64,000 bases of DNA from Colias croceus (Eukaryota > Arthropoda > Insecta > Lepidoptera > Pieridae), in contig NC_059568.1 of NCBI RefSeq assembly GCF_905220415.1, positions 8,866,001 to 8,930,000 of the forward strand, in the 5' to 3' direction. The translations under genes were made by a program, and so were the position numbers. Shown here in pieces: positions 33,901-48,900 of this stretch; position 1 is the first letter of the stretch; each line of letters begins with the position of its first letter. Below the pieces are notes generated by a model. That model was not told where the DNA came from and made no database searches. It worked only from the letters and a program-made list of their open reading frames with translations.

Positions 33901-36900
33901 TATTGGTTGCCCATAGCCAGTAGATTTTCCTTATCCTCTAGACTCGAAGCATGCATCGAATTTCTTTATTTAGTACATCATCCTGTGTTGTCTGTTTGTC
34001 CTTTTCTGTTTAATTTCAAACTGCCTTACTTGATTCTAATATAAAAAAGATAAGCAAATAAGATTTTTCAACGTCAAATACTTTTAAATGATATTATGAT
34101 TTCAATTACATATCAATAATAACTTTTATTATTAGCGTAAGGTGGCATGAAATATTAGGTATTTATATCTATTTCATATCATTTTGTCTATTTTTTACTT
34201 GTGACATATCAGATTTTAAATTTAGCTGTGACACAAACCTTCTTTGAGAAATATTTTTTTAACTGCAGCTGGTCCGCTGGGCTTGGACCTTAACGTAGAC
34301 ATGGACATAACAGGCGACATGCAGATGTAGGTACTTAATTTTTAATACAAAACGAAAATATTTAACTATGTGGGCGTAGGGACGATTAGTCAATTGAATC
34401 ACTGTAAAATTAGTTGTTTGCATATAATATGATGACACTATATTATAGACTTAACTACTGGATATTACATATCACAAAGTCAAATTTTATATACTGGAAT
34501 TTTATAATCAGACTATAAATACGATTAATTTTTAAGGCATCAAAAGAATGTATTATGTATATTATAATATATAAAAAAAACTTCTGTAATGTTTCTTAGA
34601 ACAATTTTGTGTCTAATTCTAAGGAAAACTAATAAAACAAGAAACTTGTGTAGAGGAATATTGCATCATTGTTCTAATAACATTAATTGATAACGGTCAA
34701 ATCAACAGCTTTTACTACGAAATAATAAAAAAAATATAGCTTGCAGTTCTCTATTGGAGTTGTACCACCCATGTAATGATAATCAAATAAGAATATTTAT
34801 TATTGTATTTATTTCAGACTCTTAAACCAACAAACACATTACTTACTCGCCTTGCAAGGCTACTAAAATTAACGACTGCTCAAGATGTCGCTTTCTCACT
34901 GGTATTAAGAAGACACTCTTCGAAGCCTGAGATAGCAACATTTGCAAAACAACATCTCAAAAAACGTTTTTTGGATCTAGTACAGTGTTATCTCGACGCA
35001 GGTATTTTAAATATAGACAAATATTATCTTTAAAATTTAATTCCTTATTTTTTGTTATAATTGTAGAGCATAATCATACAAAAAAATGTTTCTTGCAGAG
35101 CGTGGACACCAAGCGGAGCGTGCAGGTCTTCAGGAATGCAGCCCTGAAGTTTTGCAAACTCTATTGACCAGTCTCACTTATGATAATTTTAGATTAGCAA
35201 CAGTCACAAAGGATTTATTTCTTAAACGATTACGAGTAGACTTTCCGCGAGAAGTAGTTCCTATTGTATTAGCTCCTCTCCTATATCCCGACGATACAAA
35301 GACGCCTCTTGAGGAAATGACAACAGGCAGTGACATGGCCACAACGATGATGGAAAATTCACTGGCCGAAGTTATTCGTGATCTCGGATATGCATTTACA
35401 GCCTCAGTGGAAGAATGCAAAACGCACATGTTGAACTTTGGTGCACGAGAACCTACAGCTATTGATGTGGCAAGAATCATATCACTTATGGTGAGATATC
35501 ATGCTACTATTCCAGAAACTCCACAAATTCAAAACCCAGGTAATTTCTGGGTGAACCACGAAGCCAAAAAAGATGCTAATCATGGACATGGCGAAGCATG
35601 GAATGCAGAAGTGTTTGTGCAGACATTAAAAGAGCTTGCTTCTAACTTAAATTGGAAAGAAGTAATTCTTCAACTAGATCACCCCGAATTTATTGTTCCC
35701 GACAGGCAAGGTTTAAGCTTGCTTTTTACAATTTTACGCTTGGGTTTACAAAGCGCAGGATACCCAGCGAATATCTTTCCAGTAGAATATCTTTGTCGAC
35801 GATGGACAAATTTAGAAGGACAGATGAGTCTAATCACAAATATTCTCAAATACCCTGATGTGTTCAGCCTTGCTGATTATCCTTTCCATCCAGTGTCAAT
35901 CGATTTACTGAAGTCACCTCCAGAAACTGACAACAAAGAAGTAGCAACATGGCGTTGTCTCTATTTAGTTGAACTGCTTTTGTATGCCTCTGAGCGTGGC
36001 TACTATTTACAAGTACATGAACTTTTTAAGTTTCCATTGCAACATTGTCCTGATATCTTGCTCTTGGCATTGCTACAGATCAGTCCACCTATCACTGTTT
36101 TCAGACAAGAGTTACTGACTACACTAATACCGATATTTTTGGGAAATCATCCAAATTCAGGCATCATATTACAACATGCATGGCATACCCAAAATCCAAA
36201 TATAAAACCAATTATAATGCACGCTATGGCAGACTGGTACATGCGTGGTGATTGTGATCAGTCAAAACTATCAAGAATATTGGATGTTGCTCAGGACCTC
36301 AAGGCACTTTCGCTGCTACTGAATGTCCAGTCTTTCCCATTTATCATTGATCTGGCATGCTTAGCATCTCGGAGAGAATATTTAAAACTCGATAAATGGC
36401 TTACAGACAAAATACGAGACCATGGCGAGTCTTTTGTTACTGCTATGGTTAAATTTCTACAACGAAGATGTCCACCAGTCATTGGCAAAGTACCCGAAGA
36501 ACAACTTCCTAAGGCAGCTCAACTACCGCCAGAAACAGTCGGCACTATGTTAGCATGCCTACAACTTTGCGTACCTAATGTTCAACAAGAATTACAGGAA
36601 GCAATTTATGCACTTATCACAAATTGTCAAACATTAATACTGAGTAAAACTAGACCAAATATTACAGGAATACCAAGAGCTCACACAAGAGTAATAGAAA
36701 CACCCTTCAACCCTGCCGGTTTAGGCGGGCAGCTTTTCACTCCGCATGTCGATTCTATTGCAAGTTTAACTCCTAATGTAGCAAATCTGACTCTTGGGGC
36801 TCCCGGTAATACGGCATTTGCAATGCCTGGCACCCTTGGACCTTTGGTGACTGCTCCAGGGTCACCGTCTCGTCTCATTGGTGCGGGTCCGAATAGCCCC

Positions 36901-39900
36901 TTCCCTATGATACCGATGCAACATGGTGCTAATGTGGCAACTATGAGTGCTTTAGCCCGGATGCCACCTGGGCCAGCAATGGATAAACACCGTATACCCG
37001 ATCCAATACATTTTCCTGAAATTATGCATAATGTATCGAAGGAAATCGAAGATGAGGCTAATGGGTATTTTCAAAGGATCTATAATCATCCCCCGCATCC
37101 AACTCTGTCCATTGATGAAGTGCTTGATATGTTGAAGAAATTTCAAGATTCGCCTAATAAAAGAGAACGCGAAGTATTCTCTTGTATGTTGCGAAATTTA
37201 TTTGAAGAATACAAGTTCTTTCCACAGTACCCTGATAAGGAATTGCATATAACTGCGCAACTATTTGGTGGTATCATCGAAAAGGGCCTAGTTCCAAGTT
37301 ACGTGTCGCTCGGGCTAGCTTTGAGATTCGTCTTAGACGCTTTAAGGAAACCGGAGGGTTCTAAAATGTACTACTTTGGCATAGCTGCTTTGGACAGGTT
37401 TAAATCCAGGCTTAAAGATTATCATAAATATTGTGAACACGTAAGAGCCATCCCACATTTTAGTGAATTCCCTCCTCACTTGATTGAATACATCGAATAT
37501 GGCTTGCAGAGTCAAGAGCCGCCAACTAAACCACAAGGAGCGGTGTTACCAGCTACTTTAGCTTCTATGTTGAGCCAAACTGCTGTCGTAACTGTTGCTG
37601 CACCATACAGGTACTATTTTATACCAATTTCTGACTCCTCTTCTGTATTATTACTGACTGATGTTTTCATATTTCTAATCTGTTTTTGTTTTTCAGGACG
37701 GTTGTTCCACCTTGCATATCAGTGTTATCCAAGAATGCCAACTGTGCTGCCGGTGGAATAGGCAGTAGGCCATCCATTGCAAACGCAACAAACATCGATA
37801 CATTATTGACTGCTACAGACAGAGACGACAAGATAAATACACCTCCAGAGGCTATTCAAGATAAAACTGCTTTCATTTTCAATAACCTCAGCCAGCTTAA
37901 TTTACAAGCGAAATGTGATGAATTGAAAGAAATAATAACAGACGAATATTTTCCTTGGCTTGCGCAATATTTAGTCATGAAAAGAGCGTCAATTGAATTA
38001 AATTTCCACGTTTTATATTCAAATTTCCTAGATGTACTCAAATTAAGGGAAATTAATAAACTGGTGACAAAAGAAACATACCGGAATATCAGAGTATTAT
38101 TGCGTTCTGACAAAGGCATAGCTAACTTTTCCGACCGTTCTTTGCTCAAGAATCTTGGTCATTGGTTAGGCATGCTTACCTTGGCGCGTAATTTACCCAT
38201 TCTTCAAGTCGATCTAGACCTCAAAGCACTTCTACTTGAAGCTTATCACAAAGGCCAACAAGAGTTATTGTATGTGGTGCCGTTTGTAGCCAAGGTCTTA
38301 GAATCCTGCGCTAAGAGCGTTGTTTTCAAACCGCCCAATCCATGGTCGATGGCTCTAATGAATGTTCTGGCTGAATTACATCAGGAACCAGATTTGAAAC
38401 TTAATTTGAAGTTTGAAATAGAAGTACTTTGTAAAAACCTCTGTCTTGACATACAAGACTTGAAGCCTACTCTGTACCTAAAAGATCCAGACAAAATAAG
38501 AACAATAGAGTTCCAGCTCTCACAACCCAAACAAAATAAAGAGCAACAACAACAGCAACAGCCACCGCCGCCTCAACCGCAGCCCAATGTTATGACCATT
38601 AATCAAACGATAATTCAAGCTCCGCAAATACAGATGATACCACCACAGACGCCTATGATTCCTACAGAGGACATTTCAGCTGCCGCGCCAACTCCAACTA
38701 ACGGCTTAGTAAATGATCCTACCCTAATGGGTGTAATAGGAATCCCAGAACCCAGATTTAACTACTTGGATGTTAATGTATCTTCAACTTCAGCCTTTGG
38801 GCAGAAGATTTCGTTCAATCCGCATATATTGCTTTTCCAAAGCTATCCGCATTTGAAGCAATTTGTGAAACCAGCCATCGAACGATCCATACAAGAATGG
38901 ATTCACCCTGTTGTCGACCGATCGATCAAATACGCTCTGACGACATGCGAACAAATAATAAGAAAAGATTTTGCTTTCGATCCCGATGAAGTACGAATGC
39001 GTACATGTGCACACCACATGATGCGTAACTTGACCGCAGGCATGGCGATGATTACTTGCCGGGAGCAAATCATAAATACGATCACCACCAATTTGAAAGC
39101 TGCATTTATTACTGCTCTATTACCGACTACACCACAGCAGGTACGAGTTCGTTTCATATTTGTATTATGTTGTTGATTTATTATACTGCTATAATTTAAA
39201 ACTAAAAAAAAATATACAAAAGTCTATTTAAAATATACACAATCGACTCATACACTCATTCTTTCCAGAAGGACATAATCGAAAGCGCCGCAGCCGTTCT
39301 CGCAGCTGAGAACATGGAGTTAGCGTGCGCATTCATACAGAAAACCGCCGTTGAAAAGGCGTTACCAGAACTCGACAAACGATTGCTCAATGACTATGAA
39401 TTGAGGAAACTGGCGAGACAAGAAGGCAGGCGATACTACGATCCGATCGTCTTGAGCTACCAAACTGAGAGAATCCCAGAAAGAGTCCGCTTGCGTGTAG
39501 GCGGTCCGACAGAATCACAAATTGTTGTATACGAAGAATTCGCGTGTAACATCCCCGGCTTTGTGCCGGTGCGTGACGCCGGTATGTTCATGCCGAAGCC
39601 CTCATCCCAAGAGCAGATTCCGCAGATGACTTACAGCCAAGTCATTAATCCGACTCAGGTTAGTACTATTATTTAAGGGAAATATAAAATATTTGAAGGA
39701 TTTACAGTTTTAATGAGTACTTATTTGTAAAGCAGATGTACGGCACCGACGAAATGGGTGCGCTGATTTCGGCAGCGGAAATGTTCCTGAGCAATGCCCT
39801 CTCGGTTCCCTCTTTTGCTGTGCAGGCCACAAACATGCACACCCTTCTTGAGTGTCTCATCATGGCAAGAAGGAATCGTGACTTTGTTTCTGGATATACA

Positions 39901-42900
39901 CTTCTTCAGAGGGTGAGCGATACCTTTACTCCCAACTTAATATTCAATATTATTTGTAAATTCATTAACAATGCATAATTAAAAGGACAATTTTATCCCA
40001 ACATTTGTCTATCAATAATTAAATATGATTTTTATTCAGGCCGTAGAGGGGCTTCTAGACGGTCACATAGTTCAACCAGGCGCAAGTAACGAGCACGTCG
40101 AGATGATGACTCGCTACCGTGATATTCACCTTCGAGTCCTGAAGCTTCTAGAAGACGCCAGGGTTTACGGGCACGCGTGGACTACGAAACAGATAACCTG
40201 CTGCGTCACAGAATGTCGCGACGAGCTCAAATACAACCTGGAAGCGATAGATTGTCTTGTGAGAAATCATCTTGTTAATCTACCTCAAGTGAGTATAGTA
40301 CAAATATTTTTATGAATGTGGCTGTCTCTTCGCACATGTCAATCATATAAAAAAAAAATTAAAATTTTTACAGTACGATCTTGCGCTCGCGCACCTCATG
40401 GACAGTGGGAACAATTACGTGGCTGTAGCGTTTGCGATGCAACTCGTACAGCTGTACCTCGTGGACGACAGGAACAACATGTACGCGAACGAGTCGGACC
40501 TGTACCACACGACGGAGACGCTGGTGCGCATGATGTCGCACTCCCGCAACCCGCCGCCGGAGGGACTCGCGTCTCTCATTGAAGCCATCAGAATTAACCA
40601 GGACCCGAGCACGTACTTGGGTGAGCGGTCGCCGCTCGGCCCCACTTCTCATATTCACACCGGAATTATGCAAGTGCGAGTGAGTATACATATTTCTTTA
40701 TTAGACCAAAATATAATATAATTGACTTGATTGAATTGTTGTTGTCCTGTTTGTGTATATTTAGTACTAATCATGGTAATTCATTTTATAGAACCGTGAA
40801 TACGATGACCCACCTGGCCTACAAGAGAAAACTGAGAATCTATTACGCGAATGGCGCAACGTTTTACTGAGCCCACTCACTGAAATTGAAATAGCACAAA
40901 ATTTCAACATATATGTGCATCGCATGAATATGAATGGAATACTCAAATCGGACGACATGATCACAAGATTCTTTAGAATTGCGACTCAAATGTGTGTCGA
41001 AAATGTTTACCAGCTGTTGACTGAGGACAGACTGAACCCTCCGCCTGTGCCTCCAAAGAGGGAGAAATACTACGCAATGTGTGACTCCTTCATAAAATTG
41101 GTGTCTTTGCTAATCAAGAATACGGCAGATGCAGGGAATCCAACACCAAAGTTGAATTTGTTGAACAAGGTAACATTTGTTTTATAATAGCTGACTTTGT
41201 TAATTTGTGTAATTGTTTTCGGTTTCTTGAAGTTGGATAATAATGTATATTTTTATGTGAGTTTAGATCCTTGGAATCATCGCTGGTTGCTTGTTGCAAG
41301 ACCATGAAGAGCATGGAGCGAATTTCCAACAGCTCCCGTACCACAGACTGCTACTGATCCTCTTCCTCGACATGAACATGGCTGAACCCGTTTTAGAATC
41401 TATGAACTATCAGGTTTGTGTGGTTTATGATATTTCTGGTTTGTCTAGATTTCCGTAAATTTCAGAAACGTGTTGTATGTATTATGTTTAATAATCAAAC
41501 CTGTGCTCACCAATTTCTCTTATGTATGTATTTATGTAATTGTGTAATATAAAGAATGAATATTGACCCAGATTTTTATAGCCGTTATTGAATTCAGATA
41601 AAAAGGCTTCAAACATGCTTTTAGCATAATTTCAACTTTGAATGTTGACACTAAACATGAGGGTGAATCTGACTAACATAAAAGTGACTACATACATGGC
41701 TTCTAGTATACTTTTATGATATACTAGCTTTCCGCCCGCGGCGTCGCCCTCGTTTTCAAAGAAAAACCCGCATAGTTCCCGTTCCCGTGGGAATTCCTTG
41801 ATAAAACCTATTCTATGTGTTAATCCAAGTTACCCTCTATATGTGTGCTAAATTTCATTGTAATCTGTTCAGTAGTATTTGCGTGAAAGAGTAACAAACA
41901 CACACACATCCTCACAAACTTCCGCATTTATAATATTAGTAGTATAGGATTAGTGGGAAGTAGGATTTTCAGCTTGAGAGTGTTAACTATTGTTCCTATT
42001 GAGAGTGTAAACCATATTCACACTACTCTTAATAAAGAGTAGTGTGAATATGGTTCGTAATTACACATGCACTCGTATAAAACATTCGGGTGAATGATTG
42101 GTAATGACCCATGATACATTGGTATAACACATGCTGTCGGCAGGTTCTCACCGCATTCTGCCACACGTTCCGCATCATCCGGCCGAGCCTGGCGCCGGGC
42201 TTCTGCTACGCGTGGCTCGAGCTGGTCGCGCACCGATCGTTCATCAACCGCGTGCTCGCCGTCACGCCGCAACAGAAGGTAGATATGCAACACATGACGT
42301 AACACACCGCCCCCTACACACAACACATACTAATAATCGGTTCGGCTTGTTTTAACGCTCCTTTCCTTATGACGGACGTGGAATAATTCATTTTTGAGAC
42401 GGACTGTGAGATGTTCCAAATGAATTGTTTTGTGCTCCGGCGATTTTGATTTTTACATTTTTAAACTTTTACGTTACTCCTTTGAAGCTCAATTTTATCG
42501 TGCTACGCTAATTGTTCTTTGTTTTTACTGATATCTATGAATATTGTACCATGTTGGCATAATGATTAATTGAGCTTATCTCTCTAAATACTGGCCTTTA
42601 TTTTCATTAATACATTCTGTTGCTATTTGATTCATTTAGAACACATCTATCGATCTTCATTATATGAAAAATAAGATGAACACTAGTGTTTGTTTCACTG
42701 AATATTTTTACTGATACTAGTGATGTACTAATCTATTAACACTCTTTAAGTGATCTTACTTTTGAAATACTGTGTAATATGTATACTTTATAATGAAGTT
42801 TATAAATGCTAGTTATGTATAAACTTTGTTATAAGTTATTTAAATTGATTGTCATAAACATACAACTATACCATTTTTGTTTTATTTTATGCCACCAAGT

Positions 42901-45900
42901 TATTCGCACTGGTAAAAAAATTCATTCATTAATACTTTATTATTAACTTGGAATGTTATGGAATTTGAAGAGTTTGTCAATTGCTAAATTAAATTTCATG
43001 TGAATTATTGGATTATAATTTGCTCTGCAATGTGTTTGCGTGAAATATTCGATGCAATGAAATTTTAAAACTAATGCAACCTTTTAAATAACGTTATTTA
43101 TTCTTCCATAAAATAAAATGAACAATTCTATTCATTTTGATCCTAAATGAAAATAGTTATATACTAGAATATTTATCAGAAATAAAAAGTTTTACCTGTT
43201 CACACGATGCTATGTTCATTGACCGCTTCTTACATTTTGGATTAAATTATATTGTTTGCTTTGTGTGCATGTTTTATTTTTCGGCAATGTTTGTGGCGTA
43301 TGAATAGCCTCGTTTGATATACGCTTGAACGGCTCGTTAGAACAGGGTAATATCATTGCATCGAGTCGCCTTCAGTGTTGACAGTGACCTCATACAGCAA
43401 TATAAGTAGGTTTTACTTTTCCAGGGCTGGGGAATGTATTCGACACTCCTCATTGATCTGTTCAAATTCTTAGATCCGTTCTTACGCAATACAGAGCTCG
43501 CCTCCCCGGTAATGATGCTCTACAAGGGCACACTGAAAGTGCTGCTCGTGTTGCTTCACGATTTCCCGGAATTCCTTTGCGATTACCATTACGGGTTCTG
43601 CGACGAGATACCGCCGAACTGTATTCAGATGAGAAACCTGATTCTCTCCGCCTTCCCGCGTAACATGAGACTGCCCGACCCGTTCACCCCGAACCTGAAA
43701 GTAGATCTGTTGGCTGAGATCAATCTCCCGCCCCGCGCCGTCATCAACTACGCGAACCTCATCCCGTCGTCGCAGTTCAAGAAGGACCTGGACGCGTACC
43801 TCAAGGCGAGAGCTCCGGTCACTTTTCTCTCAGAACTGAGAAGCAATATGCAGGTGATTATAGTGTTTAATAGCCCTCAATTTATTGGATTCTGGTGATG
43901 GATGGGCTGCGGGTGTGTCTTGCGAGTTCCTTTTCCTTCAGGACATATTACCTTGAGTATATTATTTACTGTGATTTTTTAAAATGTTTAGATTATTTTA
44001 TTTCCAAATCGAATTTAAGGGGGTACCGAGCTTTTGGCGCTAATCGATTTGAGGAATTCAATACGCTCCGTTTATGTGTGCGTGAGGCGGCTGTGGCGGC
44101 CGGCGCACAGTGGTTCCGTTTTAAAAAACAGTTGACATTAAACCTAAGAAAAAAATCGATGTTCGCCAATTGACTAAGGGCTTGTTTCAATATCCTATCT
44201 ACCTATGTATTTGTTTACCGACGTAAAATTTTGACAGTTCTTGTATGAAGAATCTGTAAAAAATGGTATGTTGGTAACCAAATCACTGGGTGAATAAGTA
44301 GGATATTGAAAACGGCCATAAAGGTTTTACCAATACCTACATACAAAATAAAACAACAGAAACTAAATATTTGAAATACTTTTATTGGAAACCTTCACAA
44401 AAATAGTAACGCATTTTTTTACATATTTTATTTCCCTATTTATAATTTACAGTCGGTGTGTTTTACTATATTTACTTATTATAATTATAATCATTGAAAT
44501 CGGCTCAATAAACTAATGTAAAATAACAGAACGGCTAAATAGGGTAAACACCACAGAAGTGGACCCTTTGTATTCATTTAATCTTCAAAGTAGGTACGAC
44601 AGATACAGTATTATTGTAAGATGGAATTCGATTGAGCGATGGTAGCTCAGTCGAGTAAGCGCCCGCCGTGATGCGGGTTCGAATCCCGGCGCTGACAATT
44701 TTAGTACAATATACCATAGCTGTTACGGTGAAGGTAAATATCGTGAGGAAACCTGCACATCTAGATTCTAGATGAGTAGTATGAGTTTTTTCTTTAAGAA
44801 ACTGTATTAAATGTATGTATGTATGATTTATGTGCGTGACTAAAGAATTTTTAATTTTAATTTAATTTATAGAATTCGATTTTTCGAATTTAACATTTTT
44901 TTTATGTTATTTTTTTTTTGTTTTTTTTTATTGGTAATAGGGAAGCGCTTGACCACAATCTGGCCTGAGCGCCGAGACGAACGTCAAAACGCCAAGGAAT
45001 AGAATACGCTATCGATAGAAATTGACATAAGCGTATGATGTTTTGCCTAAAGATTCGGTCACCCTACCAACGACAACGACGACCACCAAGAAAATTTTCA
45101 TCCAGTCGCAATTAAATAAAATTGTGCAAAACACAATTAAAAATAAAATTTAAGAATTGTTTGGAAAAAAAACATTTGAGATCAATGGATAAACAAACAG
45201 GTTTTTTATAGAAACGGTGGCACCTGGAAAAAAATGTATTTAACCTTTTTTATAGATAATTAGATGATCTACAATTTTGGTTCAGGTGATTTCAAACTCA
45301 AACTCAAACTCAAACATTCATTTATTCAATTAGACTACTATTTAGTAGCACTTTCGAATCGTCATTACATAATTATTTTAACATTTAAGTACCACCGATT
45401 CGGAAAGCAGTGATCTATGGAGAAGAATCGGCAAGAAACTCCATAGTTGCTCTTTTAAAATCATGTCGATATTACATAATATGTAACTTATATCATAATA
45501 TACAAAGAACTGTCCTGTGGTTTTTACGCGACAACCCTCCATGGGTTTTTATCGTCCATATATTCCTGAATACTGTAGTACGCTCTCTGAACTAGTACAT
45601 TTTTTATATAAGTTTTAAATTTAGAACTACTAAACTCTCTAATATTATGAGGAATTCTATTGTAAAAGCGTATACCTTGACCCATAAATGAATTTTTAAC
45701 TTTAGCTAATCGGAAAAATGGCATTTCAATTCTATTTCTGTTCCTTGTGCCATAACAGTGTCTATCTCCTACTCTTGTGTGTAAGTCGGCGTTTTTGTGT
45801 ACATGCAAAATATTATTAAATATATACTGTGATGGTAGAGTAAGTATACCAGTATTCTTAAAGAGATCTCTTAGTGAGTCCCGAGCACGTAAATTATATA

Positions 45901-48900
45901 TAGAGCGAATGGCTCTTTTCTGTAAGATAAATATAGTTTCTATATCTGCTGCCCTGCCCCATACAGGAGGTATAACTTTACTAAGCTTTAGTAAATTAGG
46001 AAATGTACCACAGTCACAACACCTATTAAATATGAAAGCTAAATTGTTTGCAATATTTTCTATTATATTATTAACTAAATTGACGGACATTCCCCAAAGA
46101 TCACAAGTATTTTTTTAAATTAAGTGTCTTAAATGCTGTAACAATATCATTAGCAGTTACGTGACGCAATTCAAATAATGTACTGCACCCCGCAACATGG
46201 TCCCTCAAAAAGGTCTCTGCAAGTATTGAAGACGAATTTAAATTATTAGTAATGCTAGCAGGGACACTACTAAAGAAATCTTCAAAAGCAAGCGCAACAT
46301 CAGCATTTTTGTCAATAACCATGCCATTATTTACAAGTTTTATGGTATTACTTGATTTGCTTTTACCCATTTCACCATTAATAATAGACCAAACTGTTTT
46401 AACTTTATTATCCGAGTCGCGTATTTTATCCCTGATATACAAACGCTTCGCAGTAAAACAAACAATTTTAAAAGTTTTTGAGTAATTTCTAACATAACTA
46501 AGAAAAGATGGATCTTTATTATATTGCTTCATACCATATAACTCATAAAGAACAATCCTACACCTATGTATGCTAGGTGTCGCCCATTTACTAAATGGTA
46601 AATCCTTGGTAATATTTAAAGATTTAACTTTAAATATTTTTTCAAATTCACTATGAACTAAATTAAAAAGATTTTTAAACATTTCACAAGGATTATTATG
46701 ACAGGATTGATCATTCAGTACGGGTAGGTTTTTATTAATATTATCTCTAAATTTATTAATGCCTTTTTTACTTATAGGCCTAACATTAGTTCTTTTAAAT
46801 TCAGGTAAGCAATCCCATTCAAAAACTACTTTCTGGCCACAGTGATCCGAAGTGAGTGTATTGAGAATATTTTTTTCTAAACAGATGCAGTCGCAGTATT
46901 TATTATCAATACAGGTTGCAGAAGTAGGTGTAATTCGTGTGGGTTCATTAAAAAGTTTATACAGGTTAAATGACTTGAACAAATTAACAATTCGTGTTGC
47001 CGTTTGTGTTTGTAAAAGTATGTCAATATTAAAATCACCACGTACTATAACTTTTTTTTTACTCCTACTTAAACGCTTTAATATTTCTTCCATGACTGTC
47101 TCAAACATATTAAAGTCACTGGAAGGGGGTCTATAAACGCAAACAATAATGTAACGCTCCAGTTAAACACAGGACAGTTCAATGGTCCGTTCTACAGAAA
47201 GACTAACAATGTCAGTTCGTTCTTTGCATTTTACACTATTATGTACAAAAATAAGAGAACCTCCATGAATAGCATATGTCCTATATACTTTTTAATTTAT
47301 AATTATCAATATTTATTAACAACTGACATTGTTTAAGCCAATGTTCTGTTACACAAAAAACCTTAATACTATTATGATTTAAAAACAATTCTATTTCTAA
47401 TAATTTGCTAGTCAAGCCTTGAATGTTTTGATGTACAATAGAAAAAGTCTGCTTAGCTGTTGTCTTATATACTAGTTTAAATCTAGCTTAGGGCTAGATT
47501 TTCTGTCAACACTAGGTTGTTGTATATAATTACTACTACATAAAATTATAGTAGATCCAGGGTCTGATACCGAACATGTACCAGACTGGTTAATATTATA
47601 TGCTATTAACATAGCAAGTTCTCGCTTATATCTAGATGGCAGATACACTGTATTCTTTGTCAAAGTAAAAGATTTAATACACAAATTAATGTCAAAGTAA
47701 ATAAATGCATCACAATGATGATTTGTTACATTATACAATTTTAAATTCATATTATGAATTAATCTATTTTGTTCTTGTGTCAAACCAAGTAGGTATGGCA
47801 ATGTACACAACATAAATTTACATTTAGTCTTACTACTAATTTCCAACATTTTTTGAAATCCTACATCAATATCCTTATTTTTTACATTTAAACTATCTCC
47901 ATAAAGTATAATTACAATATTATTCTTATTAAAGCTGAAATGGTCAAGTGATTTGATTATATAATTAAATGAACTGTTAGGAGTGCAAATATTAGTGACT
48001 TTAAGCCCTAAATTGTTGAGCATAGCGCCAAAACCCTGACCAATATTATCTGACAACACAATAATTTCCTGCTCGGAAAGGTGTTTAGTTTTACTAGTTG
48101 AAATTGTTGTCACAGGTACACTATGTATGTCTGTGCAGTCAAGCTTATGGGGCGACGTTTGCTCATTGTTACTTTTTGAACACTGACATACATATTTATT
48201 GGTCAGCGACTCAAAGCGATCCATATTTTCAGTACTCAATTTAATTAAGTCATCTGTCTGTTGTATATGCTCGTTTATTTGTATTTGAGCAGCAGAATAT
48301 TTCTGGTTGACATCATTTAACATATAACTTAAAGAGTCTATCTTCTCCTTTAATTCATTTGTTTCTACATCATACAAGATTTTATAATATTCTAGATCCC
48401 TATGATATTTGTCTAACTCTTGAACCAGGTTTTTCTTGTCTTTCTCTAATTGAACTACATTTTTTAAAGAACTCTTCCTAACAATTGATTGGGTACGCTT
48501 GATAAACTTACTTAATCTAAGGTATTTTTTCAACTTCTTATGTGAAGAGAAATTGATTTTTTTAAAGTTTACAGAGCCACTTAACTGTCCACATTCAACT
48601 AATTCATCATGAAGACTACTTGGTGTGTTGCATTGCCGCTTGGGATTGTCCTCTTGCACTTCCATTAAGCTACATTCCAACTCAGCGATACGGCTAAGAG
48701 CTATCTCATGGTCACTAGAGCACTGCTGGAAGCTGTCCACAACGTCTTGGAGGGCTTTGCACTTGTCTTCACTATAAATGTATTTCATGTGTAGTTCAGC
48801 CAGCTCGGCTTTTAGAAGAGAGTTCTTTTTAATTATTTCTTGAATTTCTAATTCACTTTCATCCCGCTCTTATATGAGTTTTTCACATAAAGATTGTGAA

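Noticed and set aside
44638..44700. Possible functional tRNA gene
   Set aside because: A and B boxes are present, but the anticodon arm is shortened and a typical SINE body follows.
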